Notes under the pieces: model-generated
Databases searched by the model: none
Seen by the model: the letters and a program-made list of their open reading frames with translations, nothing else
Told to the model about the DNA's origin: nothing
Part shown: positions 9,011 through 18,451 of the stretch, piece by piece
Numbering within the stretch: position 1 is the first letter of the stretch
How the letters are laid out: each line of letters starts with the position of its first letter
Source of the DNA: JAEZPW01 sp035629075
GTDB taxonomy: Bacteria; Acidobacteriota; Terriglobia; Terriglobales; Acidobacteriaceae
Assembly (NCBI GenBank): GCA_035629075.1
Contig: DASPIK010000033.1
Coordinates: 62,001-126,000 of the forward strand
DNA length: 64,000 nt
Direction of reading: 5' to 3'
Program-made: the position numbers and the translations under genes

Positions 9011-10117
9011 ATGGCTGCAAGTTTGAGCGAGTTGCTAAAACGCATGATGGAGATGGCGGGCAGCGACCTCCACATCACGACCAATTCTCCGCCGCAGGTG
9101 CGCGTGCACGGGCATCTGGAGCCACTTGATTTGCCCACATTGACTCCGGCTGAGACCAAGCAACTCGCATACAGCGTCATGACTGACGCGCAGAAGCACC
9201 GGTTCGAGGAAAACCTGGAACTCGACTTTTCTTTCGGATTGAAGGGACTGGCCCGTTTTCGCGCGAATGTTTTCAACCAGCGCGGGGCAGTGGGATCTGT
9301 TTTTCGAATCATCCCGTTCGAGATCAAGAGCTTTCAACAACTGAGCCTGCCGCCCGTGGTTTCTAAGCTGTGCGAAAAACCGCGCGGTCTGATCCTGGTG
9401 ACGGGGCCGACCGGTTCGGGTAAATCAACCACGCTCGCCGCGATGATCGACAAGATCAATACCGAGCGGCACGAGCACATCATCACCATCGAAGACCCCA
9501 TCGAATTCGTCCATCAGCACAAGAATTGCCTGGTGAACCAGCGCGAAGTGAATGCGGATACGAAAGGGTTTGCGGAAGCGCTACGGTCGGCGCTGCGCGA
9601 AGACCCAGACGTTGTGCTAATCGGCGAAATGCGCGACCTGGAGACAATCGAGTCCGCCCTGCGTATTGCCGAAACCGGACACCTTACGTTCGGCACTCTG
9701 CACACAAATTCGGCGGCATCGACCATCAACCGCATCATCGACGTCTTCCCGGCCCACCAACAGCCGCAGATTCGCGCACAGCTTTCGATGGTGCTGGAAG
9801 GGATTCTCTGTCAGGCGCTGTTGCCGAAAATCGGTTCTGGGCGCGTGATGGCGATGGAGATTCTCATTCCTAACGCCGCGGTGCGCAACCTCATTCGCGA
9901 AGACAAAATTCACCAAATCTATTCCGCCATGCAGTCCGGCCAGGAGCGGTTTGGAATGCAGACATTTAACCAGTCACTGGCCACGCTTTATCTGCAAAAG
10001 CAGATCTCGTTGGATACAGCTATGCAGCGATCATCTATGCCCGAAGAGTTGCAAGAGATGATCAACCGTGGGGTGGGAATCGTGAACCGATCCGCTGCCA
10101 CGCACGGACGCAAGTAG
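9011..10117 (+). CDS. pilT: Type IV pilus retraction ATPase PilT
   Basis: 368 residues, standard for PilT, the hexameric ATPase that depolymerises pili during twitching. Walker A is GPTGSGKSTT near residue 130; the Walker B/His-box region reads LIGEMRDLETIESALRIAETGHLTFGTLHTNSA-like across 200-235 with all signature residues. The C-terminal IREDKIHQIYSAMQSGQERF matches the PilT-specific AIRNLIRE/QSG segment, which separates it from PilB; the tetracysteine motif is missing as expected. It starts 14 bases after pilB and precedes pilC, so co-transcription is likely. Confidence 0.96.
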   Translation: MAASLSELLKRMMEMAGSDLHITTNSPPQVRVHGHLEPLDLPTLTPAETKQLAYSVMTDAQKHRFEENLELDFSFGLKGLARFRANVFNQRGAVGSVFRIIPFEIKSFQQLSLPPVVSKLCEKPRGLILVTGPTGSGKSTTLAAMIDKINTERHEHIITIEDPIEFVHQHKNCLVNQREVNADTKGFAEALRSALREDPDVVLIGEMRDLETIESALRIAETGHLTFGTLHTNSAASTINRIIDVFPAHQQPQIRAQLSMVLEGILCQALLPKIGSGRVMAMEILIPNAAVRNLIREDKIHQIYSAMQSGQERFGMQTFNQSLATLYLQKQISLDTAMQRSSMPEELQEMINRGVGIVNRSAATHGRK

Positions 10118-10165
10118 GCGTACGAGGCGCAGTGTGCAGTTGGAGCAGAACAACGGAGGTCCGAT

Positions 10166-11377
10166 ATGCCGGTTTTTACGTATAAGGGCACGGATGCTTA
10201 CGGCAAGAAAGTGGCCGGCGAGCGCATAGCCGAAAACAAGCAGGTGCTCGTATCTCAGCTTCGCCGTGAGCGCATCAATGTTGGGCCAATCAAGGAGAAG
10301 GGCAAGGAATTCGCCCTTCCTACACTTGGCCGTGGGAAGGTCAAGACTAAAGAGACAGCGATCTTCTTCCGTCAGTTCTCCGTCATGATCGATGCCGGTC
10401 TTCCGCTCGTGCAGTGCCTTGAGATCCTGGCAGGTAATCAGGAGAACCCGGTTTTTCAGAAGACACTCACGGGAGTGCGCACCAGCGTCGAGGGTGGTTC
10501 GACTCTGGCCAACGCCATGCGAAACTATCCGAAAGTCTTCGACGACCTCACGACGAACATGGTGGAGGCCGGCGAAACCGGCGGTATTCTCGACACCATC
10601 CTCCAGCGTTTGGCGACGTATGTCGAAAAAGTTGTCAAGATGCGCGCTGCCGTCAAGTCAGCACTGGTATATCCGACGGCAGTGGTCGGCATGGCCGTGT
10701 TGATCGTAGGTGGACTGCTGAAATTCGTGGTGCCGACTTTCATCAAGCTCTTTGACGGCCTCGCCGTGGAACTGCCGTTGCCTACCCGTATGGTCATTGG
10801 GCTCAGCAACATCGTTCAGACCTTCTGGTGGTTCGCGATCTTCTTCATTGTTGGTGCGGTAATCGCGGTCAAACAGATCCGCAAGAATCCGCAAGGCCGC
10901 CTTTACTGGGACAGGATGATGCTGAACCTGCCCATCATCGGCATCCTCCTGCGAAAGATCGCCGTGGCACGTTTTACCCGCACTCTTGGAACACTGATTA
11001 CGTCAGGCGTGCCCATCCTTGAGGGTCTGTCCATTACGGCCAGGACGTCTGGAAACGCCGTGCTGGAGCAGGCACTTCTGAAGGTGCGCAAATCCATTGA
11101 AGAAGGCCGAACCATCGTCGATCCCCTGAAGGAAAGCGGCGTGTTCCCCAACATGGTCACGCAGATGATTGGCGTGGGCGAAGCAACTGGCGCAATGGAC
11201 GCCATGTTGCAGAAGATCGCCGACTTTTACGAGGAAGAAGTCGATGCAGCCACAAAGGACCTCCTCACCATGCTAGAGCCTATGATGATCGGTATCTTAG
11301 GCGTAGCCGTAGGCGGCATTGTCATTTCGCTCTACCTGCCGTTATTCAAGATGATCGGCAAACTCGCTGGTGGATAA
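10166..11377 (+). CDS. pilC: Type IV pilus inner-membrane platform protein PilC (GspF family)
   Basis: 403 residues with two repeated GspF domains. The N-terminal domain opens with FTYKGTDAYGKKVAGERIAE and contains FFRQFSVMIDAGLPLVQCL near residue 71; the second repeat has FTRTLGTLITSGVPILEGL near 271. Hydrophobic segments near 168-190, 217-236 and 372-394 give the expected three-helix topology. PilC couples the cytoplasmic ATPases to the pilus base. AACGGAGG precedes the ATG at good spacing. The gene ends where the kinase frame begins, so the cluster reads as one transcript. Confidence 0.96.
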   Translation: MPVFTYKGTDAYGKKVAGERIAENKQVLVSQLRRERINVGPIKEKGKEFALPTLGRGKVKTKETAIFFRQFSVMIDAGLPLVQCLEILAGNQENPVFQKTLTGVRTSVEGGSTLANAMRNYPKVFDDLTTNMVEAGETGGILDTILQRLATYVEKVVKMRAAVKSALVYPTAVVGMAVLIVGGLLKFVVPTFIKLFDGLAVELPLPTRMVIGLSNIVQTFWWFAIFFIVGAVIAVKQIRKNPQGRLYWDRMMLNLPIIGILLRKIAVARFTRTLGTLITSGVPILEGLSITARTSGNAVLEQALLKVRKSIEEGRTIVDPLKESGVFPNMVTQMIGVGEATGAMDAMLQKIADFYEEEVDAATKDLLTMLEPMMIGILGVAVGGIVISLYLPLFKMIGKLAGG

Positions 11378-11396
11378 GGTTCGTTCTCGGGGCGGC

Positions 11397-13205
11397 ATGG
11401 CCGCCCCACTCTTTCGTTCCGATCTGTCTGAGTGTGACCGCAGAATGGCGACCGAGCTACCGACATTAAGTGCTTTCAACGAACGTTCCTGGCTGAACTG
11501 GCTGGTAAAGGCCCGTGTAATCGTCATTACGCTGCTGCTTGGCATCGAACTGGCGCTCACGAACTTCACTCGCACCAGCGTTCCGCAGGCGGTCTTCGTC
11601 AGCGTAATCGTCGTCTGGTACACAGTAGCCGCATTTTTCATGCTGCTGCGTCACCTATCAGACGATGTCTGGTTGCAGTCACGCGTACAGATCCTCACGG
11701 ACCTCGCGTTCGTCACTGCGGTTATCTACGTCACGGGCGGAATTGATACATCCTTTAACTTCCTATATCCGCTTGTGATCATCGTGGCCGCGATGTTGTT
11801 GCCGCGCTATTGGGCTTACCTGACGGCGGCACTTTCTTTCATACTGTTCGGCGGAATCCTCGAGCTCAGCTTCTTTGAGATCATACGGTCTTATTCCGTA
11901 ACGAAATCAGATCTCAGCAGTCTGCAAGCGGTCATTCTCATCAATCTGGGCGCGTACCTCGCGATCGCTTACCTCGCAAGTATTCTTAGCGCGAAGCTGC
12001 GGCAGGTAAGGGCGGAACTCCAGGAACAGAGTGGCGCGCTGGAACACCTGCAGGCGCTGCATGAAGACATCGTGAATTCTGTGACTGGGGGATTGATCAC
12101 CACAGACCTGAACGGGTTGATCACCTACATCAACCCAGCCGCAGAACGTGTGCTCGAGCGCGAGAGCAAGCAATTGCTCGGCACCGCCGTGGAGGAACTT
12201 ATCTCCGATCGTGTGCCAGAGATCGGACCGTGCGGCATTCGCTTCGAAGCTCACACAACAGCGCCGTCAGGATCGCGCAAGACGATAGGCCTGACTGTCT
12301 CACCGCTTAACGTGCCTATGCGCGGGACTGTCGGCTACATTTACTCGTTCAATGACCTGACCGAGGTTCGCCGGCTTCAGCAGGAAGTCCGCATGCGTGA
12401 CCGCATGGCCGTCATAGGCAGGCTGGCGGCGGGCATTGCGCACGAGATCCGAAATCCGCTGTCGTCGATCGCGGGGTGTGCCAAGATGCTGCGCGAATCC
12501 GCCGCCCTCGATGAAGACGAGCGCAAGCTCATGGACGTGGTCAAGCGCGAGTCAGAGCGGCTCAACGGCATTGTCACCGACTTCCTTACTTACTCTCGTG
12601 AGAAGGAATACTCGTTTGCCGAGATCGACCTGCTACCCCTGCTCGAAGACACTTTGACACTGCTTCAGAATCGTCCTGAACTCGCGGCAGCCGACGGTAA
12701 TCCAGCGCTAGTCCGGATCGAGCGGCGCTTCGAAGTTGCCAGTGCACATGCCTGGGTGGACGGGAACCGCATCAAGCAAGTTTTCTGGAATATCTGCGAC
12801 AACGCTGTTCGAGCCATGCCGTCTGGCGGGACTCTTACTGTCTCGCTACGGACGGCTGATGGCAAGTGCATCATCGAGTTTGAGGATTCGGGTATCGGTA
12901 TCCCGCCCCAACGAATCGACAAGATCTTTGAGCCCTTCCAATCAGAGTTCCAGGGGGGGACCGGCCTTGGTCTGGCGCTGGTTTACCAAATTATTCAAGG
13001 GCACGAGGGCAAGATCACGGTGCAGTCAACGCTTGGCGTGGGTACGGTCTTTTCCATTGAACTGAGACAATCCCCTGCCGAGCGTAAACATGGCAGTCCA
13101 GGAGTCTGGACGCTAGCCGATGAACGCGGTTCTGTACGGGTCGACGCTGGCCAATCTGAGCTTGCAGTTGCTGGCACAACTCCCGCTGGGAGGAATTCCC
13201 GATGA
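11397..13205 (+). CDS. pilS: Sensor histidine kinase of the PilS type
   Basis: About 602 residues. Six hydrophobic segments occupy roughly residues 30-200, a PAS-like domain follows (about 215-310), then a HisKA dimerisation domain with the phosphoacceptor in IAHEIRNPLSS near residue 347 and an HATPase domain with N-box FWNICDNAVRA and G-boxes EDSGIGIP and GGTGLGLALV. This architecture matches PilS, the membrane kinase that tunes pilin expression. Start choice is uncertain: ATG at 11397, a GTG at 11370 overlapping pilC by 8 bases, and an ATG at 11445 share the frame. Its stop overlaps the pilR start (ATGA), which indicates translational coupling of kinase and regulator. The C-terminal 45 residues beyond the ATPase domain are not conserved. 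Confidence 0.9.
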   Translation: MAAPLFRSDLSECDRRMATELPTLSAFNERSWLNWLVKARVIVITLLLGIELALTNFTRTSVPQAVFVSVIVVWYTVAAFFMLLRHLSDDVWLQSRVQILTDLAFVTAVIYVTGGIDTSFNFLYPLVIIVAAMLLPRYWAYLTAALSFILFGGILELSFFEIIRSYSVTKSDLSSLQAVILINLGAYLAIAYLASILSAKLRQVRAELQEQSGALEHLQALHEDIVNSVTGGLITTDLNGLITYINPAAERVLERESKQLLGTAVEELISDRVPEIGPCGIRFEAHTTAPSGSRKTIGLTVSPLNVPMRGTVGYIYSFNDLTEVRRLQQEVRMRDRMAVIGRLAAGIAHEIRNPLSSIAGCAKMLRESAALDEDERKLMDVVKRESERLNGIVTDFLTYSREKEYSFAEIDLLPLLEDTLTLLQNRPELAAADGNPALVRIERRFEVASAHAWVDGNRIKQVFWNICDNAVRAMPSGGTLTVSLRTADGKCIIEFEDSGIGIPPQRIDKIFEPFQSEFQGGTGLGLALVYQIIQGHEGKITVQSTLGVGTVFSIELRQSPAERKHGSPGVWTLADERGSVRVDAGQSELAVAGTTPAGRNSR

Positions 13206-14596
13206 GCAACATCCTGGTCTGCGACAACGAACCAGGCATCTGTACCATGCTCGAAGTTGCTTTGCGCCGTGATGGGCATAAAATCGAGACAGTCATATCC
13301 GGAGAAGCGGCGAAGAAGAAGATTGATTCCGCGCTTTACGACATCATCATCACGGATATCAAGATGCCGAACATCAGCGGCATCGATGTTCTGCGGCATG
13401 CGCACACAGCTTGCCCCGATACGCTCGTCATCCTTATCACGGCTTTTGAGGATTACGCCGACGCTATCGAGGCGGTCAAAGCCGGCGGCGCGTTCGACTA
13501 CATTCGGAAGACTTCGAATCTTGACGACGAAATCAGGCTCACCGTTCGGAAGGCCATGAACGTGGCTCAGCGTGATCGGCAGCTATTCGCACTGAAGCGA
13601 GACGCAGCAACCCGAAACTCGCTGGACAATATCATCGGAAACAGCACGGGTATCAACCGCCTCAAAGACACGATCCGAACGGTTGCGTCCACCAGCAGCA
13701 CTGTCCTAATTCGGGGCGAGAGCGGTACTGGAAAAGAACTGGTGGCCCGGGCACTGCATTCATGCTCACCGCGTGCGGGAGAGGCTTTCGTATCCGTCAA
13801 CTGCGGTGCATTCCCTGAGACTCTGCTCGAAAGCGAACTGTTCGGTTACGTCAAAGGGGCATTCACGGGCGCCAATCAGAACAAGCGCGGATTGCTCCAG
13901 GTTGCCGACCAGGGAACAATCTTCCTCGACGAAATCAGCGAGATGACGCTTGCGATGCAGGTGAAACTGCTTCGCGTGTTGCAGGAGAGAACCATCCGGC
14001 CAGTGGGCGGCACCAGCGAGTCCGCCATTGATGTGCGCGTGATCGCCGCTACCAACCGCGACCTGGATCGCATGGTGGCCGAAGGGACGTTCCGAGAAGA
14101 TCTGTACTATCGGTTGAACGTGATTCCCATCACCGTCCCGCCGCTGCGGGAGCGCGCTGAAGATATTCCGTTGCTGGCGAATCACTTCCTGAAGAAGTAC
14201 GCTCCGGCTGCAGGGAAGAGCATCGTGCGGATTGCGGCATCGTCTCTGGATGGGCTGTGCAGCTACGAGTGGCCGGGCAACGTGCGGCAGCTTGAAAACA
14301 CCATCGAGCGCGCCGTGGCACTCGCGACGAGCGAGGAGATGATCGTCTCGCTGCCGACGGAAAGACCGAAGGCGCGTGCGGCCGCGGCTGCTGTCGGTGG
14401 TGGGTTCGTGGTGGATGCATCGGCATTTTCGCTCCCTCCGGAAGGCTTGGACATGGAGCGGTACGTCGCCGATCTGGAACGAACAATGCTAAAAAGCGCA
14501 CTGGAGCGCAGCAACGATGTGCAGACGCGCGCGGCCAATTTGCTGAACCTTTCTTACCGGTCGTTCCGGCACCTGTTGAAGAAGTACGATCTTTAG
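13202..14596 (+). CDS. pilR: Sigma-54-dependent response regulator of the PilR/NtrC type
   Basis: 464 residues in three domains. The receiver domain (1-120) has the phosphorylatable Asp in IIITDIKMPN near residue 52 and the conserved Thr and Lys later. The AAA+ domain has Walker A GESGTGKE near 172 and the sigma-54 contact loop GAFTGA near 219, intact, so it should activate RpoN-dependent promoters. A Fis-type helix-turn-helix ends the protein (LERSNDVQTRAANLLNLSYR). It overlaps pilS by four bases and closes the pil cluster. I found no convincing TGGC-N8-TGC promoter upstream of pilB, so the pilin target is probably elsewhere. Confidence 0.95.
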   Translation: MSNILVCDNEPGICTMLEVALRRDGHKIETVISGEAAKKKIDSALYDIIITDIKMPNISGIDVLRHAHTACPDTLVILITAFEDYADAIEAVKAGGAFDYIRKTSNLDDEIRLTVRKAMNVAQRDRQLFALKRDAATRNSLDNIIGNSTGINRLKDTIRTVASTSSTVLIRGESGTGKELVARALHSCSPRAGEAFVSVNCGAFPETLLESELFGYVKGAFTGANQNKRGLLQVADQGTIFLDEISEMTLAMQVKLLRVLQERTIRPVGGTSESAIDVRVIAATNRDLDRMVAEGTFREDLYYRLNVIPITVPPLRERAEDIPLLANHFLKKYAPAAGKSIVRIAASSLDGLCSYEWPGNVRQLENTIERAVALATSEEMIVSLPTERPKARAAAAAVGGGFVVDASAFSLPPEGLDMERYVADLERTMLKSALERSNDVQTRAANLLNLSYRSFRHLLKKYDL

Positions 14597-14638
14597 GGCG
14601 GCACTGCTCGTGCTGTTCCGAATTACAAGCGCCTACGG

Positions 14639-15088
14639 TTAAGCTGCAGGTCGCTTCGTGCCCTGCTGCGCGACTTGGACTCTACCGAGGAGTTTGGTGA
14701 GTCGTTCCACGTCACTGTCCTCGTCGATTATCTGGTTTTCGAGCATGTATAGGGTCGGTTCGTGTTTGCAGACCTTGTGGGCGCGCGTGTAAGTGTCTAA
14801 AGCCCTCTTCTCGATTTCCAACGCCATCTCCAGCATTTCAATCGTGTCCACGGATTGGGTTATTCCTTGCACTTGCACTTTCGCCACGCCGCCGAGATAC
14901 ACGATCCTGTCGCTCCACCGTTTTGCGTGGGCCAGCGCTTCCTCCGCCTGCTCTTTAAATAGATCCTCGAACAGTTGCCTGTCCCGGCCTGTCAATAGCG
15001 TGCTGTGCTGGTTGTAGTGAATCGCTGCCGTGTACTCGAGCGAAACTGCTTCGTTCAGAACGCTGATCAACTCGTCGTGTTGTGTCAT
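14639..15088 (-). CDS. Ferritin-like diiron protein (bacterioferritin-related)
   Basis: 149 residues forming a predicted four-helix bundle. Likely metal ligands are spaced as in ferritin-like proteins: Glu in SLEYTAAIHYNQH near residue 18, EQAEEALAHA near 48-55, LEIEKRALDTY near 91-100 and IIDEDSDVERL near 119-128. It resembles the bacterioferritin-like ferritins of acidobacteria and their relatives that lack an evident haem methionine, and could store iron or detoxify peroxide. It is transcribed towards pilR, so the two genes converge. There is no nearby ferredoxin or catalase to refine the role. Confidence 0.75.
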   Translation of the reverse strand: MTQHDELISVLNEAVSLEYTAAIHYNQHSTLLTGRDRQLFEDLFKEQAEEALAHAKRWSDRIVYLGGVAKVQVQGITQSVDTIEMLEMALEIEKRALDTYTRAHKVCKHEPTLYMLENQIIDEDSDVERLTKLLGRVQVAQQGTKRPAA

Positions 15089-15224
15089 GGTATCGGCTCA
15101 CTCCCGCGGTTGTCGTCGACTGCTATAGGTCTGGAAAAGACGTTCGAGAGATTGCACATCATATACCTATTGCATGTACCTGATCAGGTCCTCAGACAAA
15201 GTCGAGATATCCGCTGCTGTACAA

Positions 15225-15259
15225 CAATCCCGATTCGGGATAGCGAGTGAGAAGCCCTG
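15225..15259 (+). repeat. 35-bp direct repeat, copy 1
   Basis: This 35-base unit is repeated without mismatch at 15683-15717. It contains the near-palindrome ATCCCGATTCGGGAT followed by AGCGAGTGAGAAGCCCTG. The two copies flank the small membrane-protein gene at 15314-15640. Confidence 0.9.
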
Positions 15260-15313
15260 CTATAGAGAGCAATCGTGGAACTTGGCTTCGAATCAGCGTA
15301 AAATGCTTCAGGC

Positions 15314-15640
15314 ATGAAGGTGTCGAGAGATTCCGATGTAGTGCGACTGTTGCGATGGGTCGTTCTGTCGGTTGCCATGCTCGCATCGGTTTTCGGCTTT
15401 GTGTTGCTCCCACTTGTTCCAAGCCCGCACCCACGGAGCTCAGGTGAGTACGCCTTTCGGGTCACATCATTGTTTGTGCCCCCACTCTTAACGCTTCTTG
15501 CAGCGTGGCTCCGGAAGCAGGAGGCATTTGATCCTGCGCTAGAGGGCACCGCCTGCAGATCATTGCTTCGGCATTTCGCGCTGTATTCCGCGATCGCCGT
15601 TGCTATTTGCGTAATCGTAGCCGCGTTCCTGTATCGGTAG
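15314..15640 (+). CDS. Small membrane protein of unknown function
   Basis: 108 residues with three predicted membrane segments: roughly residues 14-33 (WVVLSVAMLASVFGFVLLPL), 50-65 and 88-106. No family recognised. It lies alone between two identical 35-bp repeats and has only a weak ribosome site (CAGG) before the ATG. It could be a recently mobilised or orphan gene, or a non-functional open frame; the hydrophobic pattern and basic inter-helix segment favour a real membrane protein. Confidence 0.5.
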   Translation: MKVSRDSDVVRLLRWVVLSVAMLASVFGFVLLPLVPSPHPRSSGEYAFRVTSLFVPPLLTLLAAWLRKQEAFDPALEGTACRSLLRHFALYSAIAVAICVIVAAFLYR

Positions 15641-15682
15641 TACCCGGTCCTGTGATTGGTACGAAATATCGGCATACCGCTC

Positions 15683-15717
15683 CAATCCCGATTCGGGATA
15701 GCGAGTGAGAAGCCCTG
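15683..15717 (+). repeat. 35-bp direct repeat, copy 2
   Basis: Exact copy of 15225-15259, same orientation, 458 bases downstream. A third, diverged palindrome of the same type (ATCCCGAAACGGGAT) lies at 16549-16563. Confidence 0.9.
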
Positions 15718-15875
15718 TTTTCGTTGGCTATTTTGGATTACTCTTCCTTTCTCGATCTAATTCGCGATTCAGAATGATAAGCGACAACCACAATTTTGCG
15801 GGAAATGGTGTCTGGAGTGGGTGCCGGTGATCGAGGGCAAAACTGTGTGTATCAATACTCCTCAAGGAGGCCTAA

Positions 15876-16346
15876 ATGTACCCAGCAATAACGGCGGTTT
15901 TGTCGTGCATGTTGATGGCGTCGGTTGCGGTGGCGCAAACTCAGAGCGATTCCGACGCTGCGAAAGAAATCCTTGCTCTGGAGAAAGCCGCGATGGAGCG
16001 GTGGTGCAAGGGAGATGTTGAAAAATACCTGGACAATTCCAGCGACGAGGTGACCTACTTCGATCCCGGCACAGCCAAGCGTTTGAACGGCCTTCCTGAG
16101 TTATCTAAGCTGTACCGAAGTTTTGCGGGTCAGTTTCACTTTGATCGCTTCGAGCTCGTGGATCCCAAGATTCAGCTCTCGGGCAACGTCGCCGTGCTGA
16201 CGTACAACCTTCTTGCCTTTGTCGACTCCAAGGAGGAACGCTGGAATGCGACCATGGTCTATCAAAAGGCAAGAGGAAAATGGAAGATAATCCACACGCA
16301 CATGTCGCCTACTCAGCCCAAGCTTGTGGAGAAGTCGAAGAACTAG
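15876..16346 (+). CDS. Secreted NTF2-like (SnoaL/DUF4440-type) protein
   Basis: 156 residues. A signal peptide (MYPAITAVLSCMLMASVAVA, cut before QTQ) precedes an NTF2-like cone fold: an N-terminal helix (EILALEKAAMERWCKGD), then VTYFDPG, a central helix, and strands ending in KWKIIHTHMSP, the classic DUF4440 C-terminal pattern with an active-cavity His. Substrate or function is unknown; such proteins are often periplasmic enzymes or binding proteins. A strong AAGGAGG lies 7 bases before the ATG. A second NTF2-like secreted protein is at 45321-45839, not closely similar. Confidence 0.72.
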   Translation: MYPAITAVLSCMLMASVAVAQTQSDSDAAKEILALEKAAMERWCKGDVEKYLDNSSDEVTYFDPGTAKRLNGLPELSKLYRSFAGQFHFDRFELVDPKIQLSGNVAVLTYNLLAFVDSKEERWNATMVYQKARGKWKIIHTHMSPTQPKLVEKSKN

Positions 16347-16476
16347 CGAATGTGACGTCCCGTTACCGACGGTAGTGTTGGCCGAAAATGCATAGCATTT
16401 AGGCATGGCTGTCATGGTGCCATTGCCGTGCCCGTAAGAGATGTCGACTTGCCGTTAACCAATTTCGCAATTTACT

Positions 16477-16530
16477 TTGCTGCTCGATCATCCCACTTGC
16501 GTGGTGATCGAGGCGGCGGACCATCTCATT
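16477..16530 (+). repeat. 54-bp repeat shared with the transposase remnant, copy 1
   Basis: Matches 19007-19060 in the same orientation at 52 of 54 bases by eye. Read on the minus strand both copies encode NEMVRRLDHHASGMIEQQ, so this is probably a fragment of the same decayed mobile element. The two copies bracket about 2.5 kb of accessory genes. Confidence 0.8.
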
Positions 16531-16850
16531 GGTCGGCTACCTCCACTAATCCCGAAACGGGATAAGTAGATGTATGCCGTTGCCCTGAATAGGCCATCCG
16601 CCTCCCTGCGGAACGGGAGTCCGAACTAGCCATCGTGGTCCGCAGTGACCGAAGAGACGTTTGGTGGGAACACCGAAAGATGCCACGGAAAGGGCCGAGC
16701 CAAAACGGGGGCAGTACATGAGCACTGAAAACACAGGTCGAACATCAAGGTGCTGACGCACTAATCGCATTCGTGTGCTCTCAGCGCCGTCAGTATGCGC
16801 TTTGACTACGCCGCCTTCGTTAGAGATGTTGTTGGAGGAACTTTCAGCCA
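16531..16850. other. Non-coding stretch before the unknown membrane protein
   Basis: About 320 bases with a 15-bp palindrome ATCCCGAAACGGGAT at 16549-16563, related to the core of the 35-bp repeats. The reverse open frame here has no recognisable features. TTGGAGG near 16831-16837 is the ribosome site for the next gene. Confidence 0.4.
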
Positions 16851-17627
16851 ATGTCAACGACACCTCGCATAAAGAGGGTTTTGTCAGTTACGGTAGCTTT
16901 GCTCTGCTTGCTCTGGCTGCTCCTCTATCTCGACTCGGTCCATGAACGGCGAAAAGCAGAACGTTTACTGTCCGACTTGAGGGCATTCCCCTTTACGGTG
17001 GCAGAGTTTTCCGAAGTGCGAGAGTTAGCGATTCGCCATGGGGGCAATGCACTTCAAGCTGCGCCACAAACCCCGCCTTTCCCCTGCACTGCGCGAGATT
17101 GCAATTTTGAAATCGTGATAAGGCCGCTCGCGACAAGATTGCTGTTCGTACCACGTCGGTTGTCATACGTCGTCTTTATCGCTTTAAACTATTCCGGCAT
17201 TCGTCCGTGGGCCGTCACCGCGTCTTTTGAACTCAGGAAAGGCATCCTTCAAAGCAGCAGAACCAGCGTCGCACAATATCGGGTAGCCAGGTCGGGTAGC
17301 TATGAAGGGCCGATGCAAATAGAGTACGAGGTCAACACAGACCGCACCAGTACTCGATATTCCGATGCTGACTTCCCCGGCAGCGATTATGTTGTGTCGC
17401 GTCCCTACGCAATCACTGGGGAGCCGGCGGACATACTGCGCCTTTGGGCAGTTCAGAAGCCCGACACTCCGTGGAAACGTGCATTCGATGCACGTCTCGA
17501 TTGTTTCACGACAGTTCTAAATGGATGTTCCGACTTTCGTCAGCTTGCACCCTCGTCTTGGGCTGACTGCGAGGCGATGGGCAAGATGCTTAGAGAACTG
17601 CAACGTCGCGAAACGACTCAGCGTTAG
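16851..17627 (+). CDS. Unknown membrane-anchored protein
   Basis: 258 residues with one N-terminal membrane helix (about residues 11-27, VTVALLCLLWLLLYLDS) and possibly a second short hydrophobic stretch near 100-115 (LSYVVFIALNYSG). The rest is soluble and probably periplasmic, with four cysteines in the first half and C-terminal region that could form disulfides. No family recognised. GGAGG lies upstream of the ATG. It sits between the two 54-bp element fragments, next to a frameshifted CPBP protease gene, which suggests an accessory origin. Confidence 0.6.
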   Translation: MSTTPRIKRVLSVTVALLCLLWLLLYLDSVHERRKAERLLSDLRAFPFTVAEFSEVRELAIRHGGNALQAAPQTPPFPCTARDCNFEIVIRPLATRLLFVPRRLSYVVFIALNYSGIRPWAVTASFELRKGILQSSRTSVAQYRVARSGSYEGPMQIEYEVNTDRTSTRYSDADFPGSDYVVSRPYAITGEPADILRLWAVQKPDTPWKRAFDARLDCFTTVLNGCSDFRQLAPSSWADCEAMGKMLRELQRRETTQR

Positions 17628-17729
17628 CTGTCGATATCCGCATATCTCTCACTATCCAGAGCAGCGGGATTACTTGCGCGAAACCCTGTTCGCGACAGCT
17701 ATGTTTCTGCCTCAGAGAAAGGCTTCGTT

Positions 17730-18451
17730 TTGAGAAAAACGGCTGTTACTATGCGACGAACCGAGGTTTCATACCTGTTGACCAGCGAAACCGCACTCGA
17801 ATCAGCCGTTCATGTGCCGAAATGGAAGTTGTCTGACGCTTTGGCTGCCGGCGCAGTACTGCTCTTCCTGATGCTGCTCGGCCTGTTCGTTCAATTCACA
17901 GCTTCTCGAACGCTGCCGTTGTATGTGAGTGAATTCCAGTGGTCTCAACTGGTTGTGCTCATGGTGTCCGCAGTCCAACTCGCCGCTGCGGGGCTGTTCA
18001 TTATTCGTGTCGGCAGAAAGCGTGGGTTCGGTGGCCCGCTATCGAGCCTCGACTGGAATGCATCGCGTAACGTGGCTCCTTTTGCGTTGCTCGGTGCTGC
18101 TTTGGCCGCAGTAATAGCAATGACCTTCGGCGTGGGGCATTTCAGGGACGGATTAGCCCCCTTAGCATCGGCCTGTACCTAGTTGGCGGCGTTTTGGTTC
18201 AGCCCTTCATAGAAGAGTGCTACTTTCGCGGGCTTCTGTTTGCAGCAGTAGCCGAGAAAATCGGCGTTATAGGCTCTGTATTGTTAACTGCGTTGTTATT
18301 CGCTTGGCTCCATCCCATGCACAACTTGACCATTCTCCCCGTTGCCTTCCTGCTCGGAGGCACAAGAGCGAAAACACGGTCGGTCGCGGCCTGCTTCGTT
18401 CTGCACGCCGGATACAACGTGGGCGTTCTTTTGTTTCAGCTCTTTCGCTGA
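17730..18451 (+). pseudogene. CPBP-family intramembrane metalloprotease, frameshifted
   Basis: Two consecutive frames together encode one CPBP (Abi) protease of about 240 residues. The first frame (17730-18182) has four hydrophobic segments; the second (to 18451) has the catalytic motifs: EECYFRG (EExxxR), FAWLHP and HAGYN, with the Glu and His residues thought to bind the metal. The reading switches at the C5 run 18157-18161: adding one C restores LAPLSIGLYLVGG continuing into the EE motif. The gene is therefore broken by a one-base deletion, or the assembly has a homopolymer error. ATG at 17751 is an alternative start. CPBP proteases are implicated in protein prenyl processing and bacteriocin immunity; nothing here fixes the role. 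Confidence 0.75.
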
